This document shows, in pieces, positions 8,096 to 17,700 of a stretch of 64,000 bases of DNA. Within the stretch, counting starts at the first letter, position 1, and each line of letters opens with the position of its first letter. The DNA is taken from positions 62,001-126,000 of the forward strand of contig NZ_CP045096.1 in the NCBI RefSeq assembly GCF_009184865.1, written 5' to 3'. This stretch comes from Streptomyces phaeolivaceus. Lineage in GTDB: Bacteria > Actinomycetota > Actinomycetes > Streptomycetales > Streptomycetaceae. A program made the position numbers and the translations under genes. The notes beneath the pieces are model-generated. The model ran no database searches. It was not told the origin of the DNA and was given only the letters and a program-made list of their open reading frames with translations.

Positions 8096-8871
8096 GCCGG
8101 GGCTCCTCGTTCCTGGCTCGCCGGCTCCTGGCTCGCCGGCTCCTCGCTGAGCACTCCGTCCCGGATGGTGACGGTGCGTCTTCCCCGGGCGGCGACGGCG
8201 GGATCGTGGGTGATCACCACGAGGGTCATCCCGTCGTGGTGCAGCGCGTCGAGGAGGCGGAGCACGGACTCGGCGGTCGCGGTGTCCAGGCTGCCGGTGG
8301 GTTCGTCACAGAGCAGGAGCGAGGGGCGGGCGACGAGGGCGCGGGCGATGGCCACGCGCTGGCGTTCACCACCCGAGAGCCGTGTGGGCGGCGCATCGGC
8401 GCGCGGACCGAGCCCGACCCGTTCCAACGCCTCCCGCGCACGCGCCGCCCGAGCCGCTCGCCGTAGACGGCCGCCGTACATCATCGCCAACTCGACGTTC
8501 TCGCGTGCGCTGCGGTGGGCGAGGAGGTGGAAGGACTGGAAGACGAAACCGATGCGCCGGCCCCGCAGCGCCGTGCGCTCGGCGTCCTTCAGCGCACCGG
8601 TGTCATGACCGTCCAGCAGACACACGCCCGTGGTGGGGGTGTCGAGCAACCCCGCGATATTGAGGAACGTCGACTTCCCCGAGCCGGAGGGCCCGACGAC
8701 GGTGACGTACTCACCCCGTTCCACCCGCAGATCACATGGCTTGAGGGCTTCCACCGGGGGCGGGCCGGGGTAGGTGAGCGCGGCACCGCGGAGTTCGAGC
8801 ACGGGAGTGGGGGGCGCATCGGCCTCGGGCGGAGCGGTGGTGGGCTGGTTCGCGCCCACGGGTTCCGTCAT
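8092..8871 (-). CDS. ABC transporter ATP-binding protein (MacB/LolD type)
   Basis: 259 residues. It carries Walker A GPSGSGKST (about 59-67), the Q-loop in FVFQSFHLL, the signature LSGGERQR, Walker B LLLCDEPTGSLD with the catalytic Glu, and the H-loop VITHD. It groups with the LolD/MacB family of ATPases that pair with FtsX-type permeases. The C-terminus carries a duplicated EPASQ pentapeptide encoded by two 15-base direct repeats around 8109-8142. Four-base overlaps link it to the adaptor gene upstream and the permease downstream, so all three should be co-translated. Confidence 0.95.
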   Translation of the reverse strand: MTEPVGANQPTTAPPEADAPPTPVLELRGAALTYPGPPPVEALKPCDLRVERGEYVTVVGPSGSGKSTFLNIAGLLDTPTTGVCLLDGHDTGALKDAERTALRGRRIGFVFQSFHLLAHRSARENVELAMMYGGRLRRAARAARAREALERVGLGPRADAPPTRLSGGERQRVAIARALVARPSLLLCDEPTGSLDTATAESVLRLLDALHHDGMTLVVITHDPAVAARGRRTVTIRDGVLSEEPASQEPASQERGAPA

Positions 8872-10421
8872 CCCCCGTTCTCCCCGGCCCCGTCGCCGCC
8901 CGTCTCCCCGCCCGCCGTCCCGCCCGCCGTCCCGCCCGTCGCGCCACCCGTCGCCCCACCGGTGTCACCGGTGGCACCGACGATCACGCGGTCGCCCTCG
9001 CGGAGGGACGCTCGGCCGACGGGGCGTACGGCGACGAAGCCGTTGCCCGTGGTGCCGGTCGTCACCTCCGTACGGCGGTGGCCGCCGCCGGGTCCGTACA
9101 CCGTGACGACCGCCTTGCCGTCGGCGCCCGAGGAGATCGCACTCACCGGTACGATCAGCACCATTTCCTTGGAGGAGCCCGCGGTCACGGTGAGCCGGAC
9201 GTCCTCACCTGCGAGCTTCGCGGGAAGCTTCTTCGTGGGGTCGACCAGCACGACATAGCCGCCTCCACTTCCCTCGCCCGAGCCGCCGTCCCCGGAGTCC
9301 TGGCTGTCGCCGGTGTTCTGGTCGGGCTGTTCGGACACGGTGGTGACGGTGCCGTCGGCCGTCGTGCCGGTGGCCTCGGAGAGGATCTCCACCTGCTGCC
9401 CGGCCCGGACGAGTGCGCGTTGCTCGGGTCCGAGCGCGCCCTGGACGACCAGGTCGCCGGAGGACACGGTGAGGAGTTCGGTGCCGGGCCCGGCCTCGGT
9501 GCCGACCCGGGTGCCCAGTCGGTCGACCCGGGCGGGGAGGCTGCGCAGGAAGACCACCTCGGCGGCGGGCAGCATGGGCCCGTCGATCGCCTCCAGCGCG
9601 GCGCGTTCGGCCCTGGCCGCGGCCAGGTCCTCGGCGGCGCGGCTCTTGGCCTTGCCTTTCGGGGCGTCCTCCCAGGCGCGCTCGGCCTGGGTCACCGTGC
9701 GTTCGGCGGCGGTCAGCGCGGCGCCGCCGTCGGCTGTGGCGGGCAGGGGGTCGTAGCCCCGGGAGGCGTAGAAGGCGGTGAGGGCCCGTTTGGTCCCGGC
9801 GCCGAACGTGCCCTTCGTGTCGGGGCCGGTGGTGTGGCCGAGGCGGGCGAGTGCCTGTTGGAGTTGGGTGACGTCCGCGCCGTGGGCGCCGGGCTTCAGA
9901 TCGCGGTAGGCGGGGAGGGTGCCTTGCAGGGCGAAGAGGGGGCGTCCGGAGATCTCGATCAGGTTCGAGCCCGCCTTGACGCCGACGCCCTCCCGGAGCG
10001 GGGTCCTGGTGACCACCGCGCGTACGGCGTCCCCGCCGCCCGCCGAGAGGGCCGCGATCTCGACGGTCTGGTCGGCCCGTACCGTGCCGCGCAGCACGAC
10101 GGAGTCCTTGAGCACCCGGTACTCGACCGGGGCGGTCAGCACATCGGCCGGGGGTGGCGCCTCCGAAGCGGCCCGTTCCGCCGGGGACTTGACCAGTCCG
10201 GCCGCCCCGATGCCGCCGGCCGACAGCACCACGGCCGTCGCGACGACGGTGATCAGCAGAGTCCGCCGCCGCACCACCACGGCCCGCGCACCCACCGTCT
10301 CCACCGACGTTCCGTCCGACCCGCCAATGGATGCCTCCCGGGACGAGGGCTTCTCCCGGGACGAGGACTCCTCGTCCCCGGACTCCCCCTGGGACTGCTC
10401 GCCCTCGCGCCTCTCAGGCAC
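8868..10421 (-). CDS. Peptidoglycan-binding periplasmic-adaptor-like subunit of an ABC exporter
   Basis: 517 residues. A basic cytoplasmic N-terminus is followed by one transmembrane segment (TLLITVVATAVVLSAGGIGA, about 54-73) and an extracytoplasmic HlyD/MacA-like part. A peptidoglycan-binding-1 domain is inserted at about 170-215 (GADVTQLQQALARLG, then GTFGAGTKRALTAF). A short alpha-helical hairpin follows (VTQAERAWEDAPK to ARAERAALEAI). The C-terminus is a low-complexity Gly/Thr tail (TGGATGGATGG). In monoderm actinobacteria such adaptors probably link the exporter to the cell wall; this is family knowledge. The gene overlaps the lipoprotein gene by 8 bases and the ATPase gene by 4 bases. 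Confidence 0.88.
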   Translation of the reverse strand: MPERREGEQSQGESGDEESSSREKPSSREASIGGSDGTSVETVGARAVVVRRRTLLITVVATAVVLSAGGIGAAGLVKSPAERAASEAPPPADVLTAPVEYRVLKDSVVLRGTVRADQTVEIAALSAGGGDAVRAVVTRTPLREGVGVKAGSNLIEISGRPLFALQGTLPAYRDLKPGAHGADVTQLQQALARLGHTTGPDTKGTFGAGTKRALTAFYASRGYDPLPATADGGAALTAAERTVTQAERAWEDAPKGKAKSRAAEDLAAARAERAALEAIDGPMLPAAEVVFLRSLPARVDRLGTRVGTEAGPGTELLTVSSGDLVVQGALGPEQRALVRAGQQVEILSEATGTTADGTVTTVSEQPDQNTGDSQDSGDGGSGEGSGGGYVVLVDPTKKLPAKLAGEDVRLTVTAGSSKEMVLIVPVSAISSGADGKAVVTVYGPGGGHRRTEVTTGTTGNGFVAVRPVGRASLREGDRVIVGATGDTGGATGGATGGTAGGTAGGETGGDGAGENGG

Positions 10422-11343
10422 CGCTGCCCGCCAGTCGTCCCGAGTTGCGGAGGACGGCGTCGACCGTGTGTTTCACGTCGGCCATGCGTTCGGCGTTCTT
10501 CTCGATGTACTGCTTCTCGTACGCGGCCTGTACGGCCCACCACACGCCGACGACGTTGGTCCTCCGCTTGCAGTCGACGTCCGCCTTGGCCACCTGGATC
10601 TCCGCCCCGCCCGCCGGGGCCGGGGTCTTCCAGCGGTCGTCGTCGTTGGCCTGCATCGGGTCGTCGTAGTCATAGCCCGACTTGTCCATACAGGTGCTCC
10701 ACTCCGCGAAGACGTCCCGTACGCGTTCGTCGGCGTCCACGCGGGCTCGGATCGCCACCCGCTCGTTGGGCAGCTTCATGAACGTGGCGGTGCCGTCCTC
10801 GCCGAGGGTCGCGCGGTTCGCCTCTCCCTGGCAGCCGCCCTTCGGGACGCGCTCGCCCGCGACCTGCTTGCCGGCGTTGCTGCCGGCCAGGACCGCGCGC
10901 TCCGCCGCCGTCGGGGTGGTGTCCTCCCCGCTGCCCTCGTCGTTCCCGCCGGAGGGAGTCCGGTCGGGCGCCCGATACCCGGACGCTGCCGCCGAGTTCG
11001 CGTCGACGAGGAAGTAGTAGCGGGTCTTGTCGGGGCGCAGATCGGGCACCTTCTCGGGGTCGAGCACCACGTCCAGGGCCCGGAAGTCGAAGCCGAACCG
11101 GGACATGCACTCCCGGATCAGCAGCCGCTGTGCCTTGAGATAGGACTGGTACTGCTCCTTGGTGAGGACATAGGCGTCCAGCGGCAGATCGGGGATGTCG
11201 GCGCTGCCGCGCACCCGCGGTACCTCGCCGAGTTCCGGCGCGGACGCGCCCGACGCGTCGCCGTCCGCAGAGCAGCCCGACACGAGAGCGGCGGCGGCCA
11301 GGGCCAGGGCCGGCAGCGTGACAGGGAACCGAATCCGGCTCAT
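10414..11343 (-). CDS. Lipoprotein of the MacB-type ABC operon
   Basis: 309 residues from ATG 11343, which has GGAGGT about 9 bases upstream; a longer frame to 11427 lacks such a site. The signal peptide ends in a lipobox (LVSGC), so the protein should be lipid-anchored outside the membrane. The body contains two CM motifs (RECMSRFGFDF and STCMDKSGYDYDD) and a C-terminal helical part with CKRRTNVVGVWWAVQAAYEK. I recognise the arrangement, lipoprotein first in a lipoprotein-adaptor-ATPase-permease operon, as recurrent in Streptomyces, but the function of this lipoprotein family is not known to me. It is the first gene of the operon. Confidence 0.85.
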   Translation of the reverse strand: MSRIRFPVTLPALALAAAALVSGCSADGDASGASAPELGEVPRVRGSADIPDLPLDAYVLTKEQYQSYLKAQRLLIRECMSRFGFDFRALDVVLDPEKVPDLRPDKTRYYFLVDANSAAASGYRAPDRTPSGGNDEGSGEDTTPTAAERAVLAGSNAGKQVAGERVPKGGCQGEANRATLGEDGTATFMKLPNERVAIRARVDADERVRDVFAEWSTCMDKSGYDYDDPMQANDDDRWKTPAPAGGAEIQVAKADVDCKRRTNVVGVWWAVQAAYEKQYIEKNAERMADVKHTVDAVLRNSGRLAGSGA

Positions 11344-11444
11344 GGGTGGTCCGAACCTCCGGGTGGGGGGAACCTTCTGGGAGACTTCCGTCCAGTGGCG
11401 CCGGCGGATTCCGGCCGTCGGCGCCACCGCTCACCGCGTGAGGA

Positions 11445-11849
11445 TCAGGAGTTCTGGGACGACGAGGTCTTGTCGTTCATGGCGTCGCCCACGTAACTGC
11501 TGTTCGTGTAGGCGCCGTAGTTGGCCCCGCCGTAGTTGTCGTGCTCCCAGACCCTGGTCTGGCAGTCGGAGTAGCCGAGGAAGGACGACACGATGTCGTT
11601 CCATCCGGAGGACGAGTACGAGCCGAGCTGCCAGTCCACATCCGCGTTGGTGTCGCAGCCGTAGTCGCCGTTCAGGGTGAACGACGCACCGCCGTAGTTG
11701 CCGTGCTGGTAGAGCACGACGTGTACGACCGCGAGGGCGCCCACGTCCTGGTCCGTGTCGTTGGTGGGCGCCGCCTGGGCCGGGGCCACGGCCCCGAACA
11801 CCGCCGCACCGGTAAGTGCGGCGGAGGCGAGTAAGGATCTGACGCGCAT
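11445..11849 (-). CDS. Secreted beta/gamma-crystallin-like protein (peptidase inhibitor I36-like)
   Basis: 134 residues. A clear Sec signal peptide (MRVRSLLASAALTGAAVFG, cleavage after AQA) precedes a small domain with two Greek-key-type motifs, VVLYQHGNYGGASFTL and TRVWEHDNYGGANYGAY, separated by a Cys-containing stretch (YGCDTN and SDCQT). This matches the Streptomyces I36/crystallin family, whose members include metalloprotease inhibitors; inhibitor function here is only possible. GAGAGGAAA lies 5 bases before the ATG. It lies upstream of the ABC operon on the same strand with a 101-base gap; whether they are cotranscribed is unclear. Confidence 0.85.
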   Translation of the reverse strand: MRVRSLLASAALTGAAVFGAVAPAQAAPTNDTDQDVGALAVVHVVLYQHGNYGGASFTLNGDYGCDTNADVDWQLGSYSSSGWNDIVSSFLGYSDCQTRVWEHDNYGGANYGAYTNSSYVGDAMNDKTSSSQNS

Positions 11850-12245
11850 GACTGTTTCCTCTCACTCATGTGACGAGATGGAACGGAAACGTGCTGCGAA
11901 CGACTCCGGGGCCGCACAAGCCCCCGGAGGGTGGAGCCGCCTCACTGTGATGCAGGCAAATGCTCCGGGCAAACCGCCAACTCGCGTTCCGGACAAGGGA
12001 ATTGACTGATCATTGAGGAGTCTCGGGACCATCGCCCCGGCCCTCACGGACCACCAGCGCCGCAATACACAGGGTACTTACAGATACTCGACGGAAACTT
12101 CACACGCCGCCCAAACGGCATGCCCACGGGCGAAGGTGGACCGGAAACACTCCCTTGCCGAGAACACCCGCGTCACCCCACAAGGCCGGAAAGTGGCGAG
12201 CCGAGGCCGACAACATGTCCTTCGGGTGTCCGGGCGCCCCTCCGT
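11850..12245. other. Intergenic region upstream of the crystallin-like gene
   Basis: No gene seen. It contains an imperfect GC-rich hairpin (CTCCGGGGC 11904-11912 with GCCCCCGGAG 11920-11929) and an AT-richer stretch around 12000-12110 that could hold the crystallin-gene promoter. The right end abuts the tail of the hydrolase remnant. Confidence 0.4.
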
Positions 12246-12545
12246 TCACTGCCGTTCGAGGAACTCGACAGCGGTCTCCACGAACTGCTCGTGAAACTGG
12301 AAGATGCCGCCGTGACCGGCGTCCGGGTAGATCACCAACTCGGCGTTCGGCAGCCGTCGCGCGAGGTCGGCCGAGTTCTTCGACGGAACCATTCTGTCGC
12401 TGTCGCCGTTCGCGACGAGCACGGGCTGCCGGATGACGGAGAGATCATGGGGCCGCCCCAGGCCCCAGCGGTGAATGGCCTTGAGCTGACTGCTGTACGC
12501 GACGGGGGACATCGCCCTGTCCCGGTCGGTGGTGCGCTCCTTCAG
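12246..12545 (-). pseudogene. C-terminal remnant of an alpha/beta hydrolase
   Basis: About 97 residues on the minus strand read as the last third of an alpha/beta hydrolase: RQPVLVANGDSDRMVPSKN with the acidic triad residue, LARRLPNAELVIYPDAGHGG with the catalytic His, then a helix ending EFLERQ. The oxyanion loop and nucleophile elbow are absent. Homology starts near KERTTDRDRAMSPV at about 12542; the few codons before it belong to the antisense of the neighbouring regulator. The 5' part was therefore lost at a junction near 12540-12550. Confidence 0.8.
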
Positions 12546-13332
12546 GCCCTGTTCGTGCTGGTCACGGAGCAGGCGCATACGGATCTGGGGCTGGGCCAGG
12601 CGATCGGTTCGGCGTTGCGCAAGGTGATGGTGGCGCTGCCGGCGCCCTTTCGCGGGGACGCCGATCTGGCGAGCCGGCGGATCATGATCGATCCGGTGCG
12701 CTGGCGCACGAGCCCGCGCCCTTCGACGTCGACCTCGGAGTCCTCCAGGCGGCGGTGTTCAACGACCGGCGGCTACGGCTGCGCTACCGGCACGGCCGTG
12801 ACGCCCGGGTGCGCTCGTACACGCCGGATCCCTATGGGCTGGTGAGCAAGGCCGGGGCCTGGTATCTCGTGGCGGACCATCGGGGGCAGCCGATGATGTT
12901 CCGGCTCGACCGGATGCTGTCGGCGTCGGTGGCCGACGAGCCGGTGCGCCGCCGTGCCGGGGTCGAGCTGGCGGACGTGTGGGAGGCGCTGCGCCGCCGC
13001 GTCGACCGGATCCCGGCTCCGGTGCGGGTGGTGGTGCGAGTACGGCGGTCGGTGCTGGCCCGGTTCCTGCGCTATCACGAAGCCGATCTCGCCGGGCCGG
13101 TCTCGGTCTTGGAGGAGGCTGGGGCTGGGGCTGGGGCCGAGGCCGAGCCTGGGCCGGCGGTGAGGGGGAACCGGTGGAACTGGAGCTACGGTTCCCGGCG
13201 CTTCGCGCGGCCGAACAGTTGCTGGCGTTCGGCCCGGCGGTGGAGGTCCTGGAGCCCGCTGAGCTGCGCGAGGCCGTGATGCGGCGGGCTCGGGACACGG
13301 TCTCCCTGTACGCGGAGGGTCACGGCGACTGA
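12546..13332 (+). pseudogene. WYL-domain transcriptional regulator, 5'-truncated and frameshifted
   Basis: Starting at the junction, the plus strand reads LGLGQAIGSALRKVMVALP and RRIMIDPVRW in one frame. A frame change near 12700-12706 follows, then FDVDLGVLQAAVFNDRRLRL, the WYL core DPYGLVSKAGAWYLVADHRG and MFRLDRMLSASV, then a second frame change near 13150. The end reads EPVELELRFPALRAAEQLL to the stop at 13332. This is the C-terminal two thirds of a YafY/PafC-like regulator of about 320 residues; the N-terminal helix-turn-helix is missing. The first frameshift is explained by one missing base in a GC run. The second lies beside a GGGGCT repeat (13118-13145) encoding AGAGAGAEAE, a plausible slippage site. 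Confidence 0.8.
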
Positions 13333-13440
13333 CGCCCCACCGCTGAGCTGCCTGACCAACGGCCGCTGGCCAATCGCCAGTAGCCAGTAGCCGTGAGGCG
13401 AATCGGCCTTCGGGCGAGTGGGGCGAGCACCCGGTCCGCT

Positions 13441-13458
13441 CATGGACGCGCGTCCATG
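13441..13458. promoter_or_regulatory. Perfect 18-bp palindrome, possible TetR-type operator
   Basis: CATGGACGCGCGTCCATG is a perfect inverted repeat without spacer. Size and symmetry fit a TetR-family operator. It ends on the ATG (13456) of the SfsA-like frame, so it would also overlap the translation start. No TetR gene lies next to it. Confidence 0.4.
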
Positions 13459-13959
13459 ACGACCTGGATCGGCATCAACCAGACCGCGGCCAACCGCTAT
13501 GTCGAACAGGCCCTCGCCGGTGGACTCCTGTCGCGGATCGTCACCGCCGAGTCCGTCCGACGGGAGACGTTCCTCGGGCGGTCACGGCTCGACTTCCTCA
13601 TCGACGGCGACACCTATGTCGAGGTGAAGACTCCCCTGGACAACCTCCAAGTGCCCCTCGGCGACCACGTCCGCACCCGGCCGCGTCCGCCCCTGGCCTC
13701 GACCGAGCGGCTCGTCAAGCACATCGGTGAACTCGGCCGCAGTCTCGAAGCGCACCAACGGGCGATCCTCCTCGTCCGCTTCCTCTACGACAACCCCGGC
13801 TTCCAGGCCCGCGAGAGCAGCCGTCACAGCGAAGTGAGAGACCAGGTCGCGCGGGCGGTGGAACGCGGCGTCGAGATCTGGCAGGTCAACTTCACACTCG
13901 ACCGTTTCGGTGTGCGCGTGAGCCGGCAGTACGAGCTGACGCCGGGGTTCCTCACCTGA
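13456..13959 (+). pseudogene. SfsA-like nuclease, N-terminal domain missing
   Basis: 167 residues match the C-terminal nuclease-like domain of SfsA (sugar fermentation stimulation protein, reported as a DNA/RNA nuclease family): WIGINQTAANRYVEQAL, ESVRRETFLGRSRLDFLI and YVEVKTPL with the E-V-K catalytic-type motif, then the ERLVKHIGELGR helix. SfsA proteins are about 230-250 residues with an N-terminal OB fold of about 80 residues; nothing of it is found upstream in any frame. The segment corresponding to the F-P-D-A-x-T-x-R-G loop is altered to RTRPRPPLASTER. It could be a short functional variant, but truncation is more likely given the decayed neighbourhood. Confidence 0.6.
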
Positions 13960-14051
13960 CCGACCCGTTGTCACTCGCGAGGTGGAGCCGGGGCGGGGGC
14001 CAACCCCGGCCCGGCGGCTGTGCGGCGAGGCCCGCCTGACATCCTCACCCC

Positions 14052-14585
14052 ATGGACGCCGACACCGTGCCCCCGGTCCACCTCGCCAAGGTGCTGGACG
14101 GGTTGGCGACGAATCCCGCCCTGCCGGCACACCTGGTCCGGCGGCTGTTCGCGTGGCGGCGGAGTGGGGGGAAGGTCGCGAGGCGTCCGGACCTCACCGA
14201 CGACATGTACGCCGAGATGATCGCGACCGCCGAGAGCATCGAGCGCCGTTATCGCCGACGGGACAAGTTCACGTTCTGGTGGAACGAGGCGGCGGTCCTG
14301 ACGTTCTCCTCAGAGGTCCTGCGCCGCTTCGTGACCGACCCGGTGCCCCGGCTCCGCTCCTTCGCGCCGCGCGATCCGAACCTGCCGGCGGCCCTCGCCG
14401 AGAAGCTGGCATCCGACCCCGAAGAACGCGTCCGCCGCGCGGTCGCGCCGCACCGCAATCTCCCGCTCCCGTCGCTGCTCCGGCTCCTGGCCGACCCCTG
14501 CGAACGCGTCGCGGAGGCCGCCGGTGCCTCACCGTTCCTCCCCGCCGCGCACATGGAGTGGCTGCTGACCCGAGCGGGCCTGTAG
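14052..14585 (+). CDS. Leucine-rich-repeat-variant (LRV/HEAT-like) protein
   Basis: 177 residues, soluble. The C-terminal half holds at least two helical repeats of LRV type: RLRSFAPRDPNLPAALAEKL, VRRAVAPHRNLPLPSLLRLL and VAEAAGASPFLPAAHMEWLL. The N-terminus is predicted helical (VHLAKVLDGLATNPALPAHL). Such small LRV proteins are common in Streptomyces and have no assigned function. The gene is convergent with the RHS giant gene. An immunity role toward the RHS toxin is conceivable by position only; its opposite orientation speaks against it. No strong ribosome binding site precedes ATG 14052. Confidence 0.7.
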   Translation: MDADTVPPVHLAKVLDGLATNPALPAHLVRRLFAWRRSGGKVARRPDLTDDMYAEMIATAESIERRYRRRDKFTFWWNEAAVLTFSSEVLRRFVTDPVPRLRSFAPRDPNLPAALAEKLASDPEERVRRAVAPHRNLPLPSLLRLLADPCERVAEAAGASPFLPAAHMEWLLTRAGL

Positions 14586-14599
14586 CCGCCGGCCCGCAC

Positions 14600-14632
14600 G
14601 AGCCCCGCCGGAGCCCCGCCGGAGCCCCGCCG
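14600..14632. repeat. Three copies of GAGCCCCGCCG
   Basis: Three perfect 11-base direct repeats in the convergent intergenic region between the LRV gene and the RHS gene, directly before a hairpin. Confidence 0.85.
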
Positions 14633-14638
14633 AACGAC

Positions 14639-14677
14639 CGAGCGGGGTGGCGCGCGACCTCCGCACCACCCCGCTCG
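14639..14677. terminator. GC-rich hairpin between convergent genes
   Basis: CGAGCGGGGTGG (14639-14650) pairs perfectly with CCACCCCGCTCG (14666-14677) across a 15-base loop. It lies between the ends of the LRV gene and the RHS gene and probably terminates one or both transcripts. There is no T-run, which is usual for Streptomyces. Confidence 0.6.
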
Positions 14678-14752
14678 ACCCCGTCCGACACGGGCGGACA
14701 TGGGCACTCCCGTAACCGCCCAGGGGCGGTTCCAGGAACCGTCATGGACGGC

Positions 14753-17700
14753 CTAGACCATATTCTTTCCCTTTGCGTTGGATTTCAGCTTGTGCTTTTT
14801 GACCGCGTCCTTGCAGAAGCGGCAGGCGGTTTCCTTCGCCTTTCCGTACGTCCAGGCCGTGATCTTCCCTCCCAGCTTTCTTCCGACCTTGTTGTTGAAC
14901 TTGTCGGCCGCGGAATCACGCCTCGCGGCCTCGCCGCTTCCCGCGTTCTTCTCGTGGGCGTTACCGAGAGCCTTGGCCAGGGAGGAACCGACAGCCCAGG
15001 TCAGCATCGCCTGCCAGATGCAGTGGCGGTAGGCATTCTGCTTCGCCCCCGAATACCTCTTCTTGGCCTCACCGAGAGCCCAGTACGTGATGTAGGCCAT
15101 GTCCGCACACCACAGCAGGAACAGGGCGCATATCGCGGCTTCGGGGACCAGGCCGTTGATGCTGTAGTTTCCGCTGATGTCGTAGCAGTTCACCGGGTCG
15201 GCGAAGCAGTAGTCGTAGGAACTGGCGTTCCCTCCGACAATGCGGTCGACGGACAGGAACCGCCCGGTGTCCGAGTCGTAGAGGCGAACCCCCATGAGGG
15301 TGACCGCGCTCGGAGTCTCGGACGAGCGCTGCTCTGCGCCGAGCCAGCCGTAGCGGGCCTCGTCGGTTCCGGGAAGGAGGTTGCCGTACTCGTCGTAACT
15401 GTTGACGACGGGTGTGGTGGCGTCGACCAGGGGAATCTGTGTGGCGATGTCGCCGTGGATGTTGGCGAGTTGGAGGACCACCTCGGCGGAGGTCGCGCCG
15501 GTGGTGGCGATCAGGCCTCCGGTCAGGTCGGACAGGTTCCGGGTGATCTTGTCGTCGCCCTCCCCGATCCAGGTGGGGTTGTCCCCGTCGGCCCCGTAGT
15601 GGCTGCGCGTGGTCGCCGTGGTGGACCAGGCGCCGTTGTCGTCCTGACTCTCCTTCGTGGAGGAAGCGAGGCGGCCGGTCGCGTCGAGGTTCCAGGTGGT
15701 GCGCTCGCCGCGCGCCGTGATCCTGCGCACCAGGTCGTTGGCGTAGTACGCGTTCTCGGCACCGCTCGACTGGGTGGTCGTACGGCCGAAGGCGTCGTAG
15801 GCGGTGCCGGTGGCGATCAGTCGGTCGGCGCTGTCGTAGGAGGAGTTGACCGTCGTGCTGGTGGGCGCTCCTCCGTCCACGTCGTCGACCGTCGTCACCA
15901 GGGACGTGCGGTTGGTGTTGTCGTCGAACCCGTAGCCGCGGTGGGTCGTGACACCGGTCTGGGTGTCGTCGGCCCTGGTCAGCCGGCCGGCCGCGTCGTA
16001 GGTGTACTCCTGGTACGCGCCCCCGCCCGTGTATGTGGTGCGGGAGACGACCTGGCCGTGGATGTTCTCGCTCAGCGACTCGCCCTGGACGGTCCAGCCG
16101 GACTCCCAGTGCCAGTAGCGTGAGGTCTCGGCTCCCGTGGGGTCGAGGTTGAACTCGACGTCCATGTTCCAGGGCAGCTTCTGCTTGTACAGGCGCCCGT
16201 CGGAGTCGTAGGAACCGGTGACGTCGCCGATGCCGCCCATGACGGAGTCGTGTATGCGGGTCGCCTGGCCGGTCAGACTGTCGTAGCTGTAGGTGGTCTC
16301 CGAAGGAGCCGAGTCGGCTCTTCTGGTGACGCGGTCGCGTGCGTCGTACTCGGTGCGCGTGACGTTGCCCGCACCGTCGTCGTACGAGATCTCACGACCG
16401 AGTTTGTCGGCGCTGTGCCGAACCGTCGTGGCGCCGTCGGACATGGTGGCCACCTGGCCGTTGGCGGAGTCGAAGGTGATGGTCTGTGTCGGTACCGCTG
16501 TGCCGACACCGCCACTGATCTGGATCTGCTTCCCTCGTCCGGCCGCGTCGTACGTGGTGACGGTGGTGCGCGTCACCCCGTTGGCGGCTTCGGTGACCTT
16601 GCTGACATTGCCCCAGCGGTCGTATTCCAGGGTCTTGGTAGGCAGTTCATCGGGGTTCGAGCCGCCACCGGTGATCTTTCCCGCGGGGCCGCTGGAGCAG
16701 AGCAGGTCCGCCCATTCGGGGCGGCCCGAGCACGCTCCGGTGCCACCGGCGGACCAGTACTGGGAGACCAGCGTCCCGGCATCGGTTCCGTTGGACTTGG
16801 GCTGGCTGTTCTTGGTGACGCGTCCCTGGGCGTCGAACACGGAGGTACGGGTCAGCTTGAGCCCGTTCGGGTCCGTCACCGTGCTGGTGGGCAGGCCCTT
16901 CACCCAGTCGTAGCCGGTGGTGCTGGTCCGGATGTCGCCGTCGGTCGGGTAGTCCTCGACGAAGGCGCCGGTCGAGGACGTGGTCGGCTGGTCCATGACC
17001 AGCGCGGACCCGTCGGTGGGACGGCCTTCGTCGTAGCGGGTGACGGTGTGTCCCCGCGCGGGCACCTGGGTACCGGCCGGAATGTCCGGGCTGTCCGAGT
17101 CGCCTTGGAGTTGTTTGGTCAGCGTGACCAGATGCAGCGGTCCGAGCCGGTCCACGATCCGTCTGCCGTCGGCGGAGTACTTCGCGACCGTGGCCAGCTT
17201 CTGGGCCCGCTCGGCCGGCGAATCGGAGAGGATACCGAGTTCGCTCTGCGTGTTGACCTGGTACTCCGCGCTGCCGAGGGCGAGTTCGCGGTTGGTGGCC
17301 CCCAACTCGAGGACGACGTTGCCGAACGCGTCGTACTGGGTCGTCGTCAGGTGCCGACCGGGCAGGCCGGTGTTGACCTGGAGTCCCGAGGCGTTGGTGT
17401 AGGTGGTGGTCGCCTTGTCGTAGTCGCCCGCGCCGAGGTCGGTGCCGTTGTGCGAGGCGGGCACCTGGTCGGCGGGGAAGACGGCGGTGGCGTCCGTGGG
17501 GGCGTCGGTCTGGGCCCAGGTCCTGGCGTCGGCCGGGGACACCTGGTTGGGCGCCTTGGTGCCGGAGAGCGGCACGTCGTAGACGAGGGAGACGGCGGCC
17601 CTGCCGCCGTCGGGCTCGTCCTTGCTGCCCGGCTTCAGCGTGGGCCGGGAGACGGACAGCAGCATGCCGTCGCCTGCCACGGAACTGGCGCCCGCCTTGC

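Noticed and set aside
12120..12545. Extension of the WYL regulator frame upstream over the hydrolase remnant
   Set aside because: The frame is open but encodes the antisense of the hydrolase tail; regulator homology only begins near 12546.
14052..14585. LRV protein as the immunity protein of the RHS toxin
   Set aside because: It is on the opposite strand, convergent with the RHS gene, and separated by a terminator; LRV proteins are widespread without RHS neighbours.
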